Under the pieces are notes generated by a model. It was given only the letters and a program-made list of their open reading frames with translations, was not told the origin of the DNA and searched no databases. A DNA stretch of 64,000 bases from Listeria costaricensis (lineage in GTDB: Bacteria > Bacillota > Bacilli > Lactobacillales > Listeriaceae), in NCBI RefSeq assembly GCF_900183385.1, contig NZ_FXUT01000008.1, positions 62,001 through 126,000 of the forward strand, read 5' to 3'. The position numbers and the translations under genes are program-made. Positions 29,949 through 40,020 of this stretch are shown here, in pieces; position 1 is the first letter of the stretch; every line of letters starts with the position of its first letter.

Positions 29949-31397
29949 ATGGGAATTTTGGCAGTGTTTTTGATACTTCTGCTTGTTTTAAATGTTTTCT
30001 TTGCGGGTGTCACTGTCTTCTTGGAACGTCGGGACACATCTGCTACATGGGCATGGTTGCTTGTATTGACGTTTGTTCCGATCGTAGGCTTTATTATTTA
30101 TTTGATTTTTGGGAGAAAGCTATCGAATAAGAAAATTTTCGACTGGAAGGGACAGGAAAAAATCGGCATCAAAGAGTCGACTGCTAATCAGATTGACTTG
30201 ATTCGACATAAAGAATTTCCATTTAGTGACACGAATGTAAAGAAACACCGTGACTTGATTTACCTGCTGCTCGTGAATGACGGGGCGATTTTGACGCAGG
30301 ATAATGAAGTTGAGACGTATATCGACGGACATGAAAAATTTGATGCACTTATTAAGGATATGGAGAATGCGACGGATCATATTCATTTGATTTACTACAT
30401 TTTCCACTCGGATGCGCTGGGGAAACGTGTCATGGAAGTCCTTGAACGTAAGGCAAAGCAAGGGGTAAATGTGAAAATTATTTATGACGCGATGGGTTCA
30501 CGAACAACGAAAAAATCATTCTTTCGTGAATTGGAGCGAAATGGCGGACTGGTGCGGCCGTTTTTCCCGTCTAAGTTTCCACTGATTAATTTTCGGCTGA
30601 ATTATCGAAATCACCGTAAGCTGGCGATTATTGATGGATCAGTGGGCTATATCGGCGGGTTTAATATTGGAGATGAATATCTGGGCTTGTGGAAGAAGTT
30701 CGGGTACTGGCGTGATACGCATCTGCGCGTTCGTGGGAAAGCTGTTTATGCGATGCAGACCCGTTTTATTATGGACTGGAATTCGGCTGCTCCGAATCAG
30801 AAAATTGATTATAAAGCGCGCTATTTTCCGGCTTTCTATGGGAATGGGCACACTAGTATGCAAATCGTTGCAAGTGGGCCGGATTCTGAATGGCAGCAGA
30901 TTAAAAATGGCTATATTAAAATGATCAACTCGGCGAAAAAATCGATTTATCTGCAGTCGCCTTATTTTATACCGGATGCTAGTTTGATTGAGGCGCTCAA
31001 GATTGCCTGCTTGTCGGGGGTGGATGTGCGGCTGATGATTCCAAATAAGCCGGATCATGCTTTTGTTTACCGGGCGACGACCAGTTATGCAGGGGAATTG
31101 ATGGAAACTGGGGCGAAAATTTTTATTTATGATAATGGGTTTATTCATGCGAAAACATTGATTGTTGATGGAGAGATCGCGTCGGTTGGGACTGCGAATT
31201 TGGATTTTCGGAGTTTTCGTTTGAATTTTGAAGTGAATGCGTTTATCTATGAGAAGGAATTGGCGCAAAAATTGGAGGATATTTTCTTGGAAGATATTTT
31301 GAAGTCCTACCAATTGACGCCGGAGCTTTATCAGCAGCGTTCTAAATGGATCAAATTAAAAGAAGCGGTCAGCCGGCTGCTTTCGCCAATACTATAG
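29949..31397 (+). CDS. cls: cardiolipin synthase
   Basis: This 482-residue membrane enzyme condenses two phosphatidylglycerols into cardiolipin. Two N-terminal membrane segments (about residues 3-25 and 34-55) lead to two phospholipase D domains, each with an HKD motif: NHRKLAIIDGSVGYIGGFN and HAKTLIVDGEIASVGTANLD. The length is that of Firmicutes ClsA. The ATG follows AAAAGGGGGCG. It stands between two terminator-separated units, with the PDZ membrane gene 30 bases on. Confidence 0.94.
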   Translation: MGILAVFLILLLVLNVFFAGVTVFLERRDTSATWAWLLVLTFVPIVGFIIYLIFGRKLSNKKIFDWKGQEKIGIKESTANQIDLIRHKEFPFSDTNVKKHRDLIYLLLVNDGAILTQDNEVETYIDGHEKFDALIKDMENATDHIHLIYYIFHSDALGKRVMEVLERKAKQGVNVKIIYDAMGSRTTKKSFFRELERNGGLVRPFFPSKFPLINFRLNYRNHRKLAIIDGSVGYIGGFNIGDEYLGLWKKFGYWRDTHLRVRGKAVYAMQTRFIMDWNSAAPNQKIDYKARYFPAFYGNGHTSMQIVASGPDSEWQQIKNGYIKMINSAKKSIYLQSPYFIPDASLIEALKIACLSGVDVRLMIPNKPDHAFVYRATTSYAGELMETGAKIFIYDNGFIHAKTLIVDGEIASVGTANLDFRSFRLNFEVNAFIYEKELAQKLEDIFLEDILKSYQLTPELYQQRSKWIKLKEAVSRLLSPIL

Positions 31398-31427
31398 AAA
31401 ATGTTTTTGGAAGGCAAGTGAAGTCTT

Positions 31428-32606
31428 ATGGATATTTTAATGATAATAATCAAGGCAATTGGCAGTCTCCTCATGCAGCCGACATTTTATATTGCGATGA
31501 TTCTGGTTGTTGCGGCCGGATTTAACCGTGTTAAATGGGAACGGAAGTCATTTAGTGTGCGGATTTATTCACCGTGGATGGAGTTGAAAAACTTCTTTCG
31601 GCTCAGCTTTTGGATCGCTATAACGATTTCGATTGCTACTTTTTTTGCCGGTTTCAGCGTGACGATTGAATGGCTGATTATCTTTAATATTGTGACGATA
31701 TTATTGTTGCTTGTTTCAATGTTTCGGCTTAGCTCGACTGCTTTTACGATTGGGATATCCAGTCTGATTTTCTACATTTGCTATTATTATGATATTGATT
31801 TGACACCTTTTACGGATGCTAATTTTCCGTACGGTGATCTTTATATTGATAACTTTATGATTGCGATGACGTTTGTCTTGGCGGCGCTGCTACTTGTTGA
31901 AGGATACTTGATTCAGAATACCAGCGCGAAATGGCCGTCTCCATCTTTACGGAGGACAAAGCGGGGGAAACTTGCTGGTGCTTTCCAACTGCGAAAACTT
32001 TGGTTTGTGCCACTGATTGCTTTTATTCCTGGGGATGATATTCAGCGGTTGTTCGACTGGTGGCCGGTCTTTACAATTGGTACGAGCAGCTACTCATTGA
32101 TCATTTTACCGCTGATTGTTGGTTTCCAGCAGCAGGTGCAGGGGCATTTGCCGACTGAAATTAGTAAGAAAATCTCCATGCAGGTGACGACTTTGGCTGT
32201 TATTATTGGGGTGACGGGCGTTTTGAGTATTATGATGCCGACGCTGACACTCTTTGCCTTTGTCTTGGCGATTATTGCCCGCATTTGGATCAGCTACCGC
32301 TATTATCGGGCGGATAAGCTGGCGCCAAAGGCTTACTTGCCGCAATCAGATGGCTTGGTGGTGCTGGGGGCACGTGAAAATACAGCGTCCGCACGTCTCA
32401 ATTTGACAGCCGGGGAGAAAATTGTTGAAATTAATGGGGTGAAGGTCAACTCACGGGAAACCATGTATGAAGCGCTCAATGTCAATCGTGCTTTCTGTAA
32501 AATGAAAGTGGTCGATCAAGCAGGGGAGCCGCGCTTTGAACAAACGGCGCTTTATGAGGATGATTCATTTGAGCTTGGTCTGTTGTTTGTAGAGCCGCGG
32601 ACATAA
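31428..32606 (+). CDS. membrane protein with C-terminal PDZ domain
   Basis: This 392-residue protein has about seven hydrophobic segments through residue ~290, followed by a cytoplasmic-side or external PDZ domain (about 305-390). The PDZ domain has GLVVLGARENTASARLNLTAGEKI and VNGVKVNSRETMYEALN-like strands (sequence reads EINGVKVNSRE). No protease motif is seen. The family resembles YvjB-adjacent or SwrBB-type PDZ membrane proteins of Bacillus, though I cannot assign a function. It is probably cotranscribed with cls. Confidence 0.7.
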   Translation: MDILMIIIKAIGSLLMQPTFYIAMILVVAAGFNRVKWERKSFSVRIYSPWMELKNFFRLSFWIAITISIATFFAGFSVTIEWLIIFNIVTILLLLVSMFRLSSTAFTIGISSLIFYICYYYDIDLTPFTDANFPYGDLYIDNFMIAMTFVLAALLLVEGYLIQNTSAKWPSPSLRRTKRGKLAGAFQLRKLWFVPLIAFIPGDDIQRLFDWWPVFTIGTSSYSLIILPLIVGFQQQVQGHLPTEISKKISMQVTTLAVIIGVTGVLSIMMPTLTLFAFVLAIIARIWISYRYYRADKLAPKAYLPQSDGLVVLGARENTASARLNLTAGEKIVEINGVKVNSRETMYEALNVNRAFCKMKVVDQAGEPRFEQTALYEDDSFELGLLFVEPRT

Positions 32607-32627
32607 TGAGCCCTTTTTTATCTAATG

Positions 32628-32676
32628 GAACAGAATCAACTGGACGTTTCGTTTAGCTGTTGATTCTGTTTTTTTG
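32628..32676 (+). terminator. terminator before phoP
   Basis: ACAGAATCAAC and GTTGATTCTGT form an 11-bp perfect stem around an 18-base loop, followed by TTTTTTT. Confidence 0.92.
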
Positions 32677-32840
32677 TGGAGCAAGCTCGATCCATTTAAA
32701 AGTGTTAAGCTTCTGTAAAGTTCTCTTTAATTGTATGGCTTTTCTACCCGAGAAAAGTAAATTCATGCTATATTTAATGTAATCAGTGTTAAAAATTAGA
32801 AAAGACCGGCAGAAAAAAGGGTCTGAAGGAGAGAAAAAAC

Positions 32841-33560
32841 GTGGGAAAAATTTTAGTTGTAGATGATGAAAGCTCCATCGTGACGTTGCTTCAGTTCAAT
32901 ATTGAAAAAGCAGGTTATGATGTAATTACAGCTGAAGACGGCGAAGAGGGCTATAAACTAGCGCTTTCTGAACAGCCGGATTTGATCGTTTTAGATTTGA
33001 TGCTGCCGAAAATGGATGGAATCGAAGTGACCAAAAAACTTCGTCAAAATAAAATAGATATTCCGATTTTGATGCTGACGGCAAAAGATGAGGAATTGGA
33101 TAAAATTATTGGTTTGGAGCTTGGGGCAGATGATTATTTGACGAAACCGTTCAGTCCACGGGAAGTTGTGGCGCGTATCAAGGCGATTTTACGGCGGGCG
33201 GAAGGGAAACGTGAACCAGCCCAAGTTGAGGAGACGGAGGAAGTCAAACAGGTTGTAATCGGTGAATTGACCATCTATCCGGACAGCTATGAGGTTTATT
33301 TGCGTGAGGAGCTGCTTGATTTGACGCCGAAAGAGTTTGAGCTGCTGCTTTATTTGGCCAATCATCGTGGAAAGGTATTTTCGCGGGATCAGCTACTTGA
33401 TGCGGTTTGGAACTATGAATATATTGGCGAGACGAGAATCGTGGATGTGCATGTCAGTCATTTGCGGGACAAAATTGAGCTAGATACCAAGCAACCGAAA
33501 TACATTAAAACGATCCGCGGCTTCGGCTATAAGATGGAAAATGTGAAGGCGAACGGATGA
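32841..33560 (+). CDS. phoP: phosphate-response regulator PhoP
   Basis: This 239-residue OmpR-family regulator has a receiver domain with Asp52 (LIVLDLMLPKMDG) and a winged-helix DNA-binding domain (about residues 140-235, with LTPKEFELLLYLANHRG and VSHLRDKIE). It answers phosphate limitation with PhoR. The GTG start at 32841 follows AAGGAGAG. The stop overlaps the phoR start (ATGA). The pst operon with PhoP-type repeats follows, which supports the assignment over other OmpR regulators. Confidence 0.94.
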   Translation: MGKILVVDDESSIVTLLQFNIEKAGYDVITAEDGEEGYKLALSEQPDLIVLDLMLPKMDGIEVTKKLRQNKIDIPILMLTAKDEELDKIIGLELGADDYLTKPFSPREVVARIKAILRRAEGKREPAQVEETEEVKQVVIGELTIYPDSYEVYLREELLDLTPKEFELLLYLANHRGKVFSRDQLLDAVWNYEYIGETRIVDVHVSHLRDKIELDTKQPKYIKTIRGFGYKMENVKANG

Positions 33561-35326
33561 AAAAGCTATGGTTGAAAATCGGGCTGTCGTTCGTCATCTT
33601 GTTTTTTGTGACAATGGGCGTTGTGGGGGTTCTTTCTGGTGAGCTGATGAAGTCAACCTATCTTACTATGAAGGAGAATCAGCTGGAAGACGACGCGAAA
33701 ATTTTGCTGCGAACAACGGATATTGAGCATCTTGATTTAGATACACAAGCCGATCAAATTCAGGCAAGGCTTGCACCGCTGACAGAAGATATTGATATTC
33801 GGATTACGGTGATCGATCAAGATGGGAAAGTTGTGGCGGATACGAAGGAAGATCCGGCGACAATGGAGAATCACCTGAATCGTCCGGAAGTTCAGGATGT
33901 GCTTGTAAAAGGGGAGAGTGTCGGCAGTGCCATTCGCAAAAGTGAGTCGGTTGGTTACAGCATGCTGTATGTGGCTGTTCCAATCAAGCAGGATGGGCAG
34001 ACGGATGGGGTTCTGCGAGTTTCGATTTCTCTTGAGTCGGTTGAAAAGGCCGTGCAGCAATTGTGGTGGAGTCTATTTGCCATTTTTGGTGTAGCGTTGC
34101 TGATTATTGCGGCGATTAGTATTATTATTGCAAGGCGGATTACGCGGCCGGTCAAGGAAATCATTGATGTGTCGACGGATTTGGCCAACTATAAATATGA
34201 CAGTCGGATTCATGGGAAGTCGAGCGGTGAACTGGCCGACCTGTCGATCAGTGTCAACAAGTTGGCGGAAAGCTTGGAAACCCAGATGCATGAGATTCGT
34301 GAAAATTCGCAGCGACTTTCTGTGATTGTTCAAAATTTGGTCAGCGGTGTCATGTTGATCAATAATGAAAAAGAAGTCGTCATGACGAATAAAACGATGT
34401 ATCAGCTGCTAGGCGAAACGGATATTACGGGCAAACCGTTTTATGAATCCTTGAAAAGCTTTGCCTTGAATCAGCTGGTTGAAAAAACACTGGAATCGAA
34501 GAGGATGCAACAGGAAGAAGTGACGCTATATTTCCCGCGGGAGATGATTTTGGATGCCAGCGTGTCACCGATTTTAAATGAAGAGGGCGAGATCAGCGGC
34601 ATCATCTTGCTTTTGCATGATATTACGCAAATTCGCCATTTGGAGCAGGTGCGTTCAGAATTTGTCGCCAATGTGTCGCATGAGTTGAAAACGCCGGTCA
34701 CTGCACTAAAAGGCTTTGCTGAGACCTTGCTGGACGGTGCGATGTATGATGAAGCACTGCTCAAACAATTCTTGCATATTATCAAGGATGAAAGTGATCG
34801 ACTGCATCGCTTGATTTTGGATATTCTGGCACTTTCTCGCATTGAGCAGAAATCGCTGCCGACAATGAAAGAAGAAATCGAAGTGGGGCAAGTGATCGAG
34901 CAGTCCGTCAAAACTGTGCGTGCACTGGCGGCAGAAAAAGGCATTCAGGTGGAAGTCATGGGAGCGGATCATCCGGTTGTCATTGAAACGGATCGGGACC
35001 GCTTGCAGCAAATTCTGATCAACCTCTTGTCGAACGCGATCGCCTATACGCCAAAACAGGGCAGAGTCCAAGTGATTGCAGAGGAAACGGACGATCAAGT
35101 ATGCTTAACGGTACAGGATAATGGGATTGGTATTCCAGCAAAAGATCTGGACCGGATTTTTGAACGATTTTACCGGGTCGATAAGGCACGAAGCAGGCAT
35201 TCGGGGGGCACTGGACTGGGGCTTTCTATCGTGAAGCATTTAGTCGAAAGTGCTGGCGGCTCTATCAGTGTGGAAAGCGTGGAAGAGCAGGGCTCCAGTT
35301 TCCATGTTTATCTACCGAAAAAATAA
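33557..35326 (+). CDS. phoR: phosphate-response sensor histidine kinase PhoR
   Basis: This 589-residue kinase has a membrane segment at about residues 7-28, an extracellular sensor domain, a second membrane segment near 170-192, HAMP, a PAS-like domain (about 255-365), and the kinase core. The phosphorylated His is His375 in NVSHELKTPVTALKG. N, G1 and G2 boxes follow (LINLLSNAIAYT, DNGIGIPAKDLDRIFERFYR, GGTGLGLSIVKHL). It overlaps phoP by four bases. Confidence 0.94.
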   Translation: MKKLWLKIGLSFVILFFVTMGVVGVLSGELMKSTYLTMKENQLEDDAKILLRTTDIEHLDLDTQADQIQARLAPLTEDIDIRITVIDQDGKVVADTKEDPATMENHLNRPEVQDVLVKGESVGSAIRKSESVGYSMLYVAVPIKQDGQTDGVLRVSISLESVEKAVQQLWWSLFAIFGVALLIIAAISIIIARRITRPVKEIIDVSTDLANYKYDSRIHGKSSGELADLSISVNKLAESLETQMHEIRENSQRLSVIVQNLVSGVMLINNEKEVVMTNKTMYQLLGETDITGKPFYESLKSFALNQLVEKTLESKRMQQEEVTLYFPREMILDASVSPILNEEGEISGIILLLHDITQIRHLEQVRSEFVANVSHELKTPVTALKGFAETLLDGAMYDEALLKQFLHIIKDESDRLHRLILDILALSRIEQKSLPTMKEEIEVGQVIEQSVKTVRALAAEKGIQVEVMGADHPVVIETDRDRLQQILINLLSNAIAYTPKQGRVQVIAEETDDQVCLTVQDNGIGIPAKDLDRIFERFYRVDKARSRHSGGTGLGLSIVKHLVESAGGSISVESVEEQGSSFHVYLPKK

Positions 35327-35336
35327 TCTTTACAGA

Positions 35337-35375
35337 AAACAGGTTTATCTTTAAAAGATAAGCCTGTTTTTTTAT
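35337..35375 (+). terminator. terminator after phoR
   Basis: AACAGGTTTATC pairs with GATAAGCCTGTT, followed by a long T-run. Confidence 0.9.
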
Positions 35376-35420
35376 GATTTAGAACAGAAATGCAGATAAT
35401 CGTTATTAAAATGCCATCAT

Positions 35421-35514
35421 TTTACAAAAAAATTTACAATTTACATAAAAAAGCAGAGCCTTTACAAGATCTTTACAATCCCTACATAACAGCTTAAACG
35501 TTGGCGGTTATAGT
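35421..35514 (+). promoter_or_regulatory. PhoP-box array and promoter of pstS
   Basis: TTTACA occurs at 35421, 35433, 35440, 35461 and 35472, with CCTACA at 35481. Repeats of TT(A/T/C)ACA spaced about 11 bp apart are the PhoP-binding pattern in Bacillus. A -10-like TATAGT (35509-35514) follows about 23 bp after the last repeat, the usual distance for PhoP activation. No normal -35 is present. Confidence 0.75.
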
Positions 35515-35564
35515 TAGAACTGTAAGAGATAACCATTATAAAAAACAAGGGTGGGTAACGAAAT

Positions 35565-36464
35565 ATGAAGAAGAAGTTATTAGGAATCATTGCAGTACTT
35601 TCAGCGCTACTTTTAGTGGCAGCAGGTTGCGGCAGTGGCAGTTCATCTAGTGATAAAGCAAATGGGTCATCAAAAGAAGTATCTGGATCGATTACGGCGG
35701 TTGGCTCTACAGCACTTCAACCACTTGTTGAAGCAGCAGGCAAACAGTTCCAAACAGAGAATCCAAAAGCGCAAATTAATGTGCAAGGCGGCGGTTCCGG
35801 TACAGGTCTGACACAGGTTGGTGCAGGTTCTGTTGATATCGGGAACTCAGATGTATTTGCTGAAGAAAAAGATGGCGTGGATGCTTCAAAACTTGTGGAC
35901 CATAAAGTCGCAGTTGTCGGCATGGCTCCTGTAACAAATAAAGATGTTGGCGTGAAAAACTTGAGCCAAGATCAACTGATCGACATTTTCACAGGAAAAA
36001 TCACTAACTGGAAAGATGTTGGCGGTAAAGATGAAAAAATTACGGTTATCAACCGTGCAGAAGGAAGCGGCACACGTGCTACTTTTGAAAAATGGGGCTT
36101 GAATGGTGCGACACCAATTAAAGCACAGGAACAAGATTCTTCCGGTACGGTTCGTAAAATCGTCAGTGAAACGCCTGGAGCAATCAGCTATCTAGCATTC
36201 TCCTACATTGATGATTCCATTCAAGGACTATCCGTTGATAATGTTGAACCAACTGAAAAGAACGTTGCAACAAATGATTGGAAAATCTGGTCTTACGAGC
36301 ACATGTATACAAATGGAAAACCGGACGGCGTTACGAAAGCGTTCCTTGAATACATGACAAGTGAAGATGTTCAGAAAAATGTTGTTCCTGAACTGGGCTA
36401 TCAAGCAATCACGGATATGAAAGTTGAACGTGACGCTGATGGAAACGTGAAGGACGTCAAATAA
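35565..36464 (+). CDS. pstS: phosphate-binding lipoprotein PstS
   Basis: This 299-residue lipoprotein captures phosphate for the PstCAB transporter. The lipobox LVAAGC at the end of the signal peptide gives a lipidated Cys22. Phosphate-binding stretches are seen in GSTALQPL, GGGSGTGLTQVGAGSVDIGNSD, and AEGSGTRATFEKW. PhoP-type repeats lie upstream. A hairpin separates it from pstC, probably giving more PstS than permease. Confidence 0.95.
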   Translation: MKKKLLGIIAVLSALLLVAAGCGSGSSSSDKANGSSKEVSGSITAVGSTALQPLVEAAGKQFQTENPKAQINVQGGGSGTGLTQVGAGSVDIGNSDVFAEEKDGVDASKLVDHKVAVVGMAPVTNKDVGVKNLSQDQLIDIFTGKITNWKDVGGKDEKITVINRAEGSGTRATFEKWGLNGATPIKAQEQDSSGTVRKIVSETPGAISYLAFSYIDDSIQGLSVDNVEPTEKNVATNDWKIWSYEHMYTNGKPDGVTKAFLEYMTSEDVQKNVVPELGYQAITDMKVERDADGNVKDVK

Positions 36465-36494
36465 AGCAAACTAAAAGAGATAAGAAATACAGGG

Positions 36495-36524
36495 ACGTCT
36501 ACCTTGGCTGATCAGGGTAGACGC
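36495..36524 (+). promoter_or_regulatory. hairpin between pstS and pstC
   Basis: CGTCTACC pairs with GGGTAGACG around an 11-base loop. No T-run follows, so it is more likely an mRNA-stabilising or processing element protecting pstS mRNA than a full terminator. Confidence 0.5.
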
Positions 36525-36554
36525 GCCCTCGTTTGTAGGGAAGGAGAATGACTC

Positions 36555-37478
36555 GTGGAAGGTATCAAAGAAAGCAAACTTACCCAGACTTCCAAAAAGG
36601 CAAGACTCGAAACAAGAGGGAAAATTATCACCTTTATTTGTATTGCTGTGATGGTGCTTGCGGCAGTTTCAATTTTATATTTCGTTATCTCAAAGGGCTT
36701 AGCCACCTTTTTTGTCAATAAAGTATCATTTATCGATTTTATTACCGGGACGGACTGGAATCCGACTAAAACTGGCGCAAATGGCGAACCGCTTGTAGGG
36801 GCGCTGCCGATGATTATAGGTTCCTTTGCCGTCACGCTTTTAGCTGCGTGTATCGCTGGTCCGCTGGCGATTGGTGCCGCTATTTTTATGGTGGAAATCT
36901 CGCCTCGTTTTGGTAAACGGATTTTGCAGCCGGTTATGGAGCTCTTAGTTGGGATTCCATCAGTCGTTTATGGATTTATTGGGCTGAGTGTTGTTGTGCC
37001 GTTTATACGAGAGCATGTTTCGGGAAGTGGCTTCGGGATTGCCGCGGCCACGGTTGTTTTAACGGTGATGATTCTGCCAACTGTCACTTCTCTAAGTGTC
37101 GATGCGATTTCGGCGGTTCCTCGGCACTACCGGGAAGGATCACTTGCGCTGGGGGCTACTCGCTGGCAGACAATTTGGCGGGTTGTGCTTCGCTCGGCGC
37201 GGCCGGGAATTTTGACGGCGATTGTTTTCGGGATGGCGCGTGCCTTCGGGGAAGCTCTTGCTGTACAAATGGTCATCGGGAATTCAGCAGTGATTCCGAC
37301 TTCACTCTTTGAACCTGCATCCACGCTTACGAGTATTTTGACGATGGGCATGGGTAACACGGTCATGGGAACGCTCGACAACAATGTATTATGGTCGCTG
37401 GCAATGGTTCTTCTGGCGATGTCACTCTTTTTCATCATTATTATCCGCTTCATCGGTCGTAGGAGGAAAGTGAAATGA
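36555..37478 (+). CDS. pstC: phosphate ABC transporter permease PstC
   Basis: This 307-residue inner-membrane permease has six membrane segments. The permease loop that contacts PstB is seen in EGSLALGATRWQTIWRVVLRSARPGI. The GTG start at 36555 lies eight bases after AAGGAG. It overlaps pstA by four bases (ATGA). With PstA it forms the channel for high-affinity phosphate uptake. Confidence 0.94.
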   Translation: MEGIKESKLTQTSKKARLETRGKIITFICIAVMVLAAVSILYFVISKGLATFFVNKVSFIDFITGTDWNPTKTGANGEPLVGALPMIIGSFAVTLLAACIAGPLAIGAAIFMVEISPRFGKRILQPVMELLVGIPSVVYGFIGLSVVVPFIREHVSGSGFGIAAATVVLTVMILPTVTSLSVDAISAVPRHYREGSLALGATRWQTIWRVVLRSARPGILTAIVFGMARAFGEALAVQMVIGNSAVIPTSLFEPASTLTSILTMGMGNTVMGTLDNNVLWSLAMVLLAMSLFFIIIIRFIGRRRKVK

Positions 37479-38359
37479 ATGTAAAGACAAAGGATAAAAT
37501 AGCAACAGGCGTTTTTTATGCCATCGCCGCATTTATCGTTCTCATTCTGGCCGGACTGCTGGGCTATATTCTTGTCAGAGGTGTCCCGCAGATCAGCTGG
37601 CATTTTCTGACGGCACCACCTGAATCGTTTAAAGCGGGTGGCGGGATTGGTCCAGAGCTTTGGAACTCTTTTTATATGCTGATTATTACAATGGTGATTT
37701 CTGTTCCGATTTCACTCGGCGCGGGAATCTACATGGCAGAATATGCACGGAAAAACTGGCTGACGGACTTGATTCGCACGACGATCGAAGTGCTCAGCTC
37801 CTTGCCATCTATCGTTGTTGGTTTGTTCGGCTTTCTGGTATTCGTTATCCAAATGGGCTGGAGCTTCTCGGTACTTTCGGGGGCACTGACGCTGACGATC
37901 TTTAACTTGCCGCTGCTTATTCGCGTGGTAGAAGAGGCGCTGACGGCAATTCCAAAAACACAACGGGAGGCTGGGCTGGCACTCGGGATTACACGTTGGG
38001 AAACCATTACGCGCGTTTTGATTCCAGCAGCTTTACCAGCAATCGTAACGGGTGTTATTTTAGCGGCAGGTCGGGTCTTTGGTGAAGCGGCTGCCCTGAT
38101 TTACACGGCGGGACAAAGTACGCCTGTTTTAGACTTTACCAACTGGAATCCAGCTAATCCGGCTTCTCCGCTCAACATTTTCCGACCGGCCGAAACTTTG
38201 GCGGTGCATATTTGGAAAATTAATGGGGAAGGAATCGTACCGGATGCACAGGCGATTTCTGATGGTGCTTCGGCAGTACTGATCCTCTCCGTCTTATTGT
38301 TCAACATTTTAGCTCGTCTGTTAGGTAAATATGTCTTTAAGAAAATGACATCCTCTTAA
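37475..38359 (+). CDS. pstA: phosphate ABC transporter permease PstA
   Basis: This 294-residue partner permease has six membrane segments. The coupling loop is QREAGLALGITRWETITRVLIPAALPAIV and the N-terminal half carries GIYMAEYARKNWLTDLIR. It starts inside the pstC stop. The family name PstA follows from order and similarity. Confidence 0.93.
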   Translation: MNVKTKDKIATGVFYAIAAFIVLILAGLLGYILVRGVPQISWHFLTAPPESFKAGGGIGPELWNSFYMLIITMVISVPISLGAGIYMAEYARKNWLTDLIRTTIEVLSSLPSIVVGLFGFLVFVIQMGWSFSVLSGALTLTIFNLPLLIRVVEEALTAIPKTQREAGLALGITRWETITRVLIPAALPAIVTGVILAAGRVFGEAAALIYTAGQSTPVLDFTNWNPANPASPLNIFRPAETLAVHIWKINGEGIVPDAQAISDGASAVLILSVLLFNILARLLGKYVFKKMTSS

Positions 38360-38382
38360 TCGGATAAAAAGGAGTTTTTGAT

Positions 38383-39216
38383 ATGATGATTACAAAACAA
38401 GTTCCGATCAAAGCACTTGATCTTGATTCGCCGATTCATGTGACAACGCCAGCAGCAGAACTTCCAGCTGCAATGGCCACCAATGATCTGCATGTTTATT
38501 ACGGGGACAATCACGCGATCAAAGGGGTTGATCTTGTTTTTCCTGAAAATCAGGTTACAGCCCTTATTGGTCCATCTGGTTGCGGGAAGTCGACTTACTT
38601 GCGGGCGCTTAACCGAATGAATGATGAAATTGAGGGCTGTCGCATGGAAGGCGAAATTCTCTACGGTGGTGTGAATATCAACCGGAAAGAAGTAGATCTT
38701 TACAATGTGCGACAAGAGATTGGCATGGTTTTCCAAAAGCCGAATCCATTTACAAAATCTATTTATGAAAATATTGCCTTTGGTTTAAAAAGACACGGGC
38801 TGAAAAATAAAAAAGAATTGATGGAGCGAGTTGAGAAGAGTCTGCGTGGTGCGGCGCTTTGGGATGAAGTGAAAGATGACCTGGGCAAAAGTGCACTATC
38901 GCTTTCTGGCGGTCAACAGCAACGTTTATGTATTGCGCGTGCGATTGCCATGCAGCCAAAAGTCCTTCTGCTGGATGAACCGGCTTCAGCACTCGACCCG
39001 ATTTCAACAAGTAAAATTGAAGATTTGATCAATGAGTTGAAAAAGAAATATACGATTGTGATTGTGACGCATAATATGCAGCAGGCCGCGCGTGTTTCGG
39101 ATTATACGGCATTCTTCTATATGGGGGAAGTTGTAGAGACGAAAGAAACGACGGAATTGTTTACCAATCCGACTGAAAAACGGACGGAAGATTATATTTC
39201 CGGAAATTTTGGTTAA
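38383..39216 (+). CDS. pstB: phosphate ABC transporter ATPase PstB (first copy)
   Basis: This 277-residue ATPase powers PstCA. Seen are Walker [10 protein letters not shown], the Q-loop [13 protein letters not shown], signature [13 protein letters not shown] and Walker [14 protein letters not shown]. It has an N-terminal extension of about 30 residues compared with the next gene. It is one of two consecutive pstB copies, an arrangement known in Listeria and other Firmicutes. GAGGAG-type site AAAAGGAG precedes the ATG pair at 38383/38386. Confidence 0.94.
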   Translation: MMITKQVPIKALDLDSPIHVTTPAAELPAAMATNDLHVYYGDNHAIKGVDLVFPENQVTALIGPSGCGKSTYLRALNRMNDEIEGCRMEGEILYGGVNINRKEVDLYNVRQEIGMVFQKPNPFTKSIYENIAFGLKRHGLKNKKELMERVEKSLRGAALWDEVKDDLGKSALSLSGGQQQRLCIARAIAMQPKVLLLDEPASALDPISTSKIEDLINELKKKYTIVIVTHNMQQAARVSDYTAFFYMGEVVETKETTELFTNPTEKRTEDYISGNFG

Positions 39217-39234
39217 GAAAGGAGCGCTTCAAAC

Positions 39235-40008
39235 ATGTTGACGGCAGAAAAAACAGATTTTTTAATTGAAACAAAGGACGTAGATTTATTTTATGGAGAG
39301 AAGCAGGCGCTCAAAAAAATCAATTTGTCGATCAAAAAGAATCGGGTTACGGCGTTGATTGGTCCCTCTGGCTGCGGGAAATCGACTTTTCTGCGGACGC
39401 TGAATCGGATGAATGATTTGATTCCGGGTGTCGCAACGAATGGGTCGATCCGAATTGCGGAGGAAGAAGTGACAGATCCGAAAATCGACATGGTAAATTT
39501 GCGGAAAAAAGTCGGCATGGTTTTCCAGCAGGCGAATCCATTTCCGTTTTCGATTTATGATAATGTGGCTTATGGACCGCGGATGCACGGTGTGAAGGAT
39601 AAGAAGAAATTGGACGAAATTGTGGAGCGCAGTTTGCGGCAGGCGGCGCTTTGGGATGAGGTGCATGACCGTTTGCACCGTTCGGCACTTGGCATGAGTG
39701 GTGGTCAGCAGCAGCGGCTCTGTATTGCCCGTGTTTTGGCGGTCAAACCGGAAGTGATTTTGATGGACGAACCGACGTCGGCACTCGATCCTATTTCCAC
39801 ATCAAAAGTGGAAGAATTGATTTTAGAGTTGAAAAAGGATTATACGATTGTCATTGTGACGCACAATATGCAGCAGGCATCCCGGATTTCAGATGAGACG
39901 GCTTTTTTCCTAAACGGAGAAGTGATTGAATTTGATGAGACGGCAACAATTTTCACGAATCCATCGAAGCAGCAGACAGAAGATTATATCTCAGGAAGAT
40001 TTGGTTAA
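39235..40008 (+). CDS. pstB: phosphate ABC transporter ATPase PstB (second copy)
   Basis: This 257-residue second ATPase has Walker [11 protein letters not shown]-loop [14 protein letters not shown], signature [13 protein letters not shown] and Walker [14 protein letters not shown]. It differs from the first copy mainly in the N-terminus and the helical domain, so the two could form a heterodimer or act under different conditions. AAAGGAG precedes the ATG, 18 bases after the first copy. Confidence 0.94.
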   Translation: MLTAEKTDFLIETKDVDLFYGEKQALKKINLSIKKNRVTALIGPSGCGKSTFLRTLNRMNDLIPGVATNGSIRIAEEEVTDPKIDMVNLRKKVGMVFQQANPFPFSIYDNVAYGPRMHGVKDKKKLDEIVERSLRQAALWDEVHDRLHRSALGMSGGQQQRLCIARVLAVKPEVILMDEPTSALDPISTSKVEELILELKKDYTIVIVTHNMQQASRISDETAFFLNGEVIEFDETATIFTNPSKQQTEDYISGRFG

Positions 40009-40020
40009 GGAGGAACTAGA

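Noticed and set aside
30639-31313. A 224-codon minus-strand frame inside cls
   Set aside because: It lies opposite the conserved HKD region of cls, which explains its length; the translation is basic and unlike any family.
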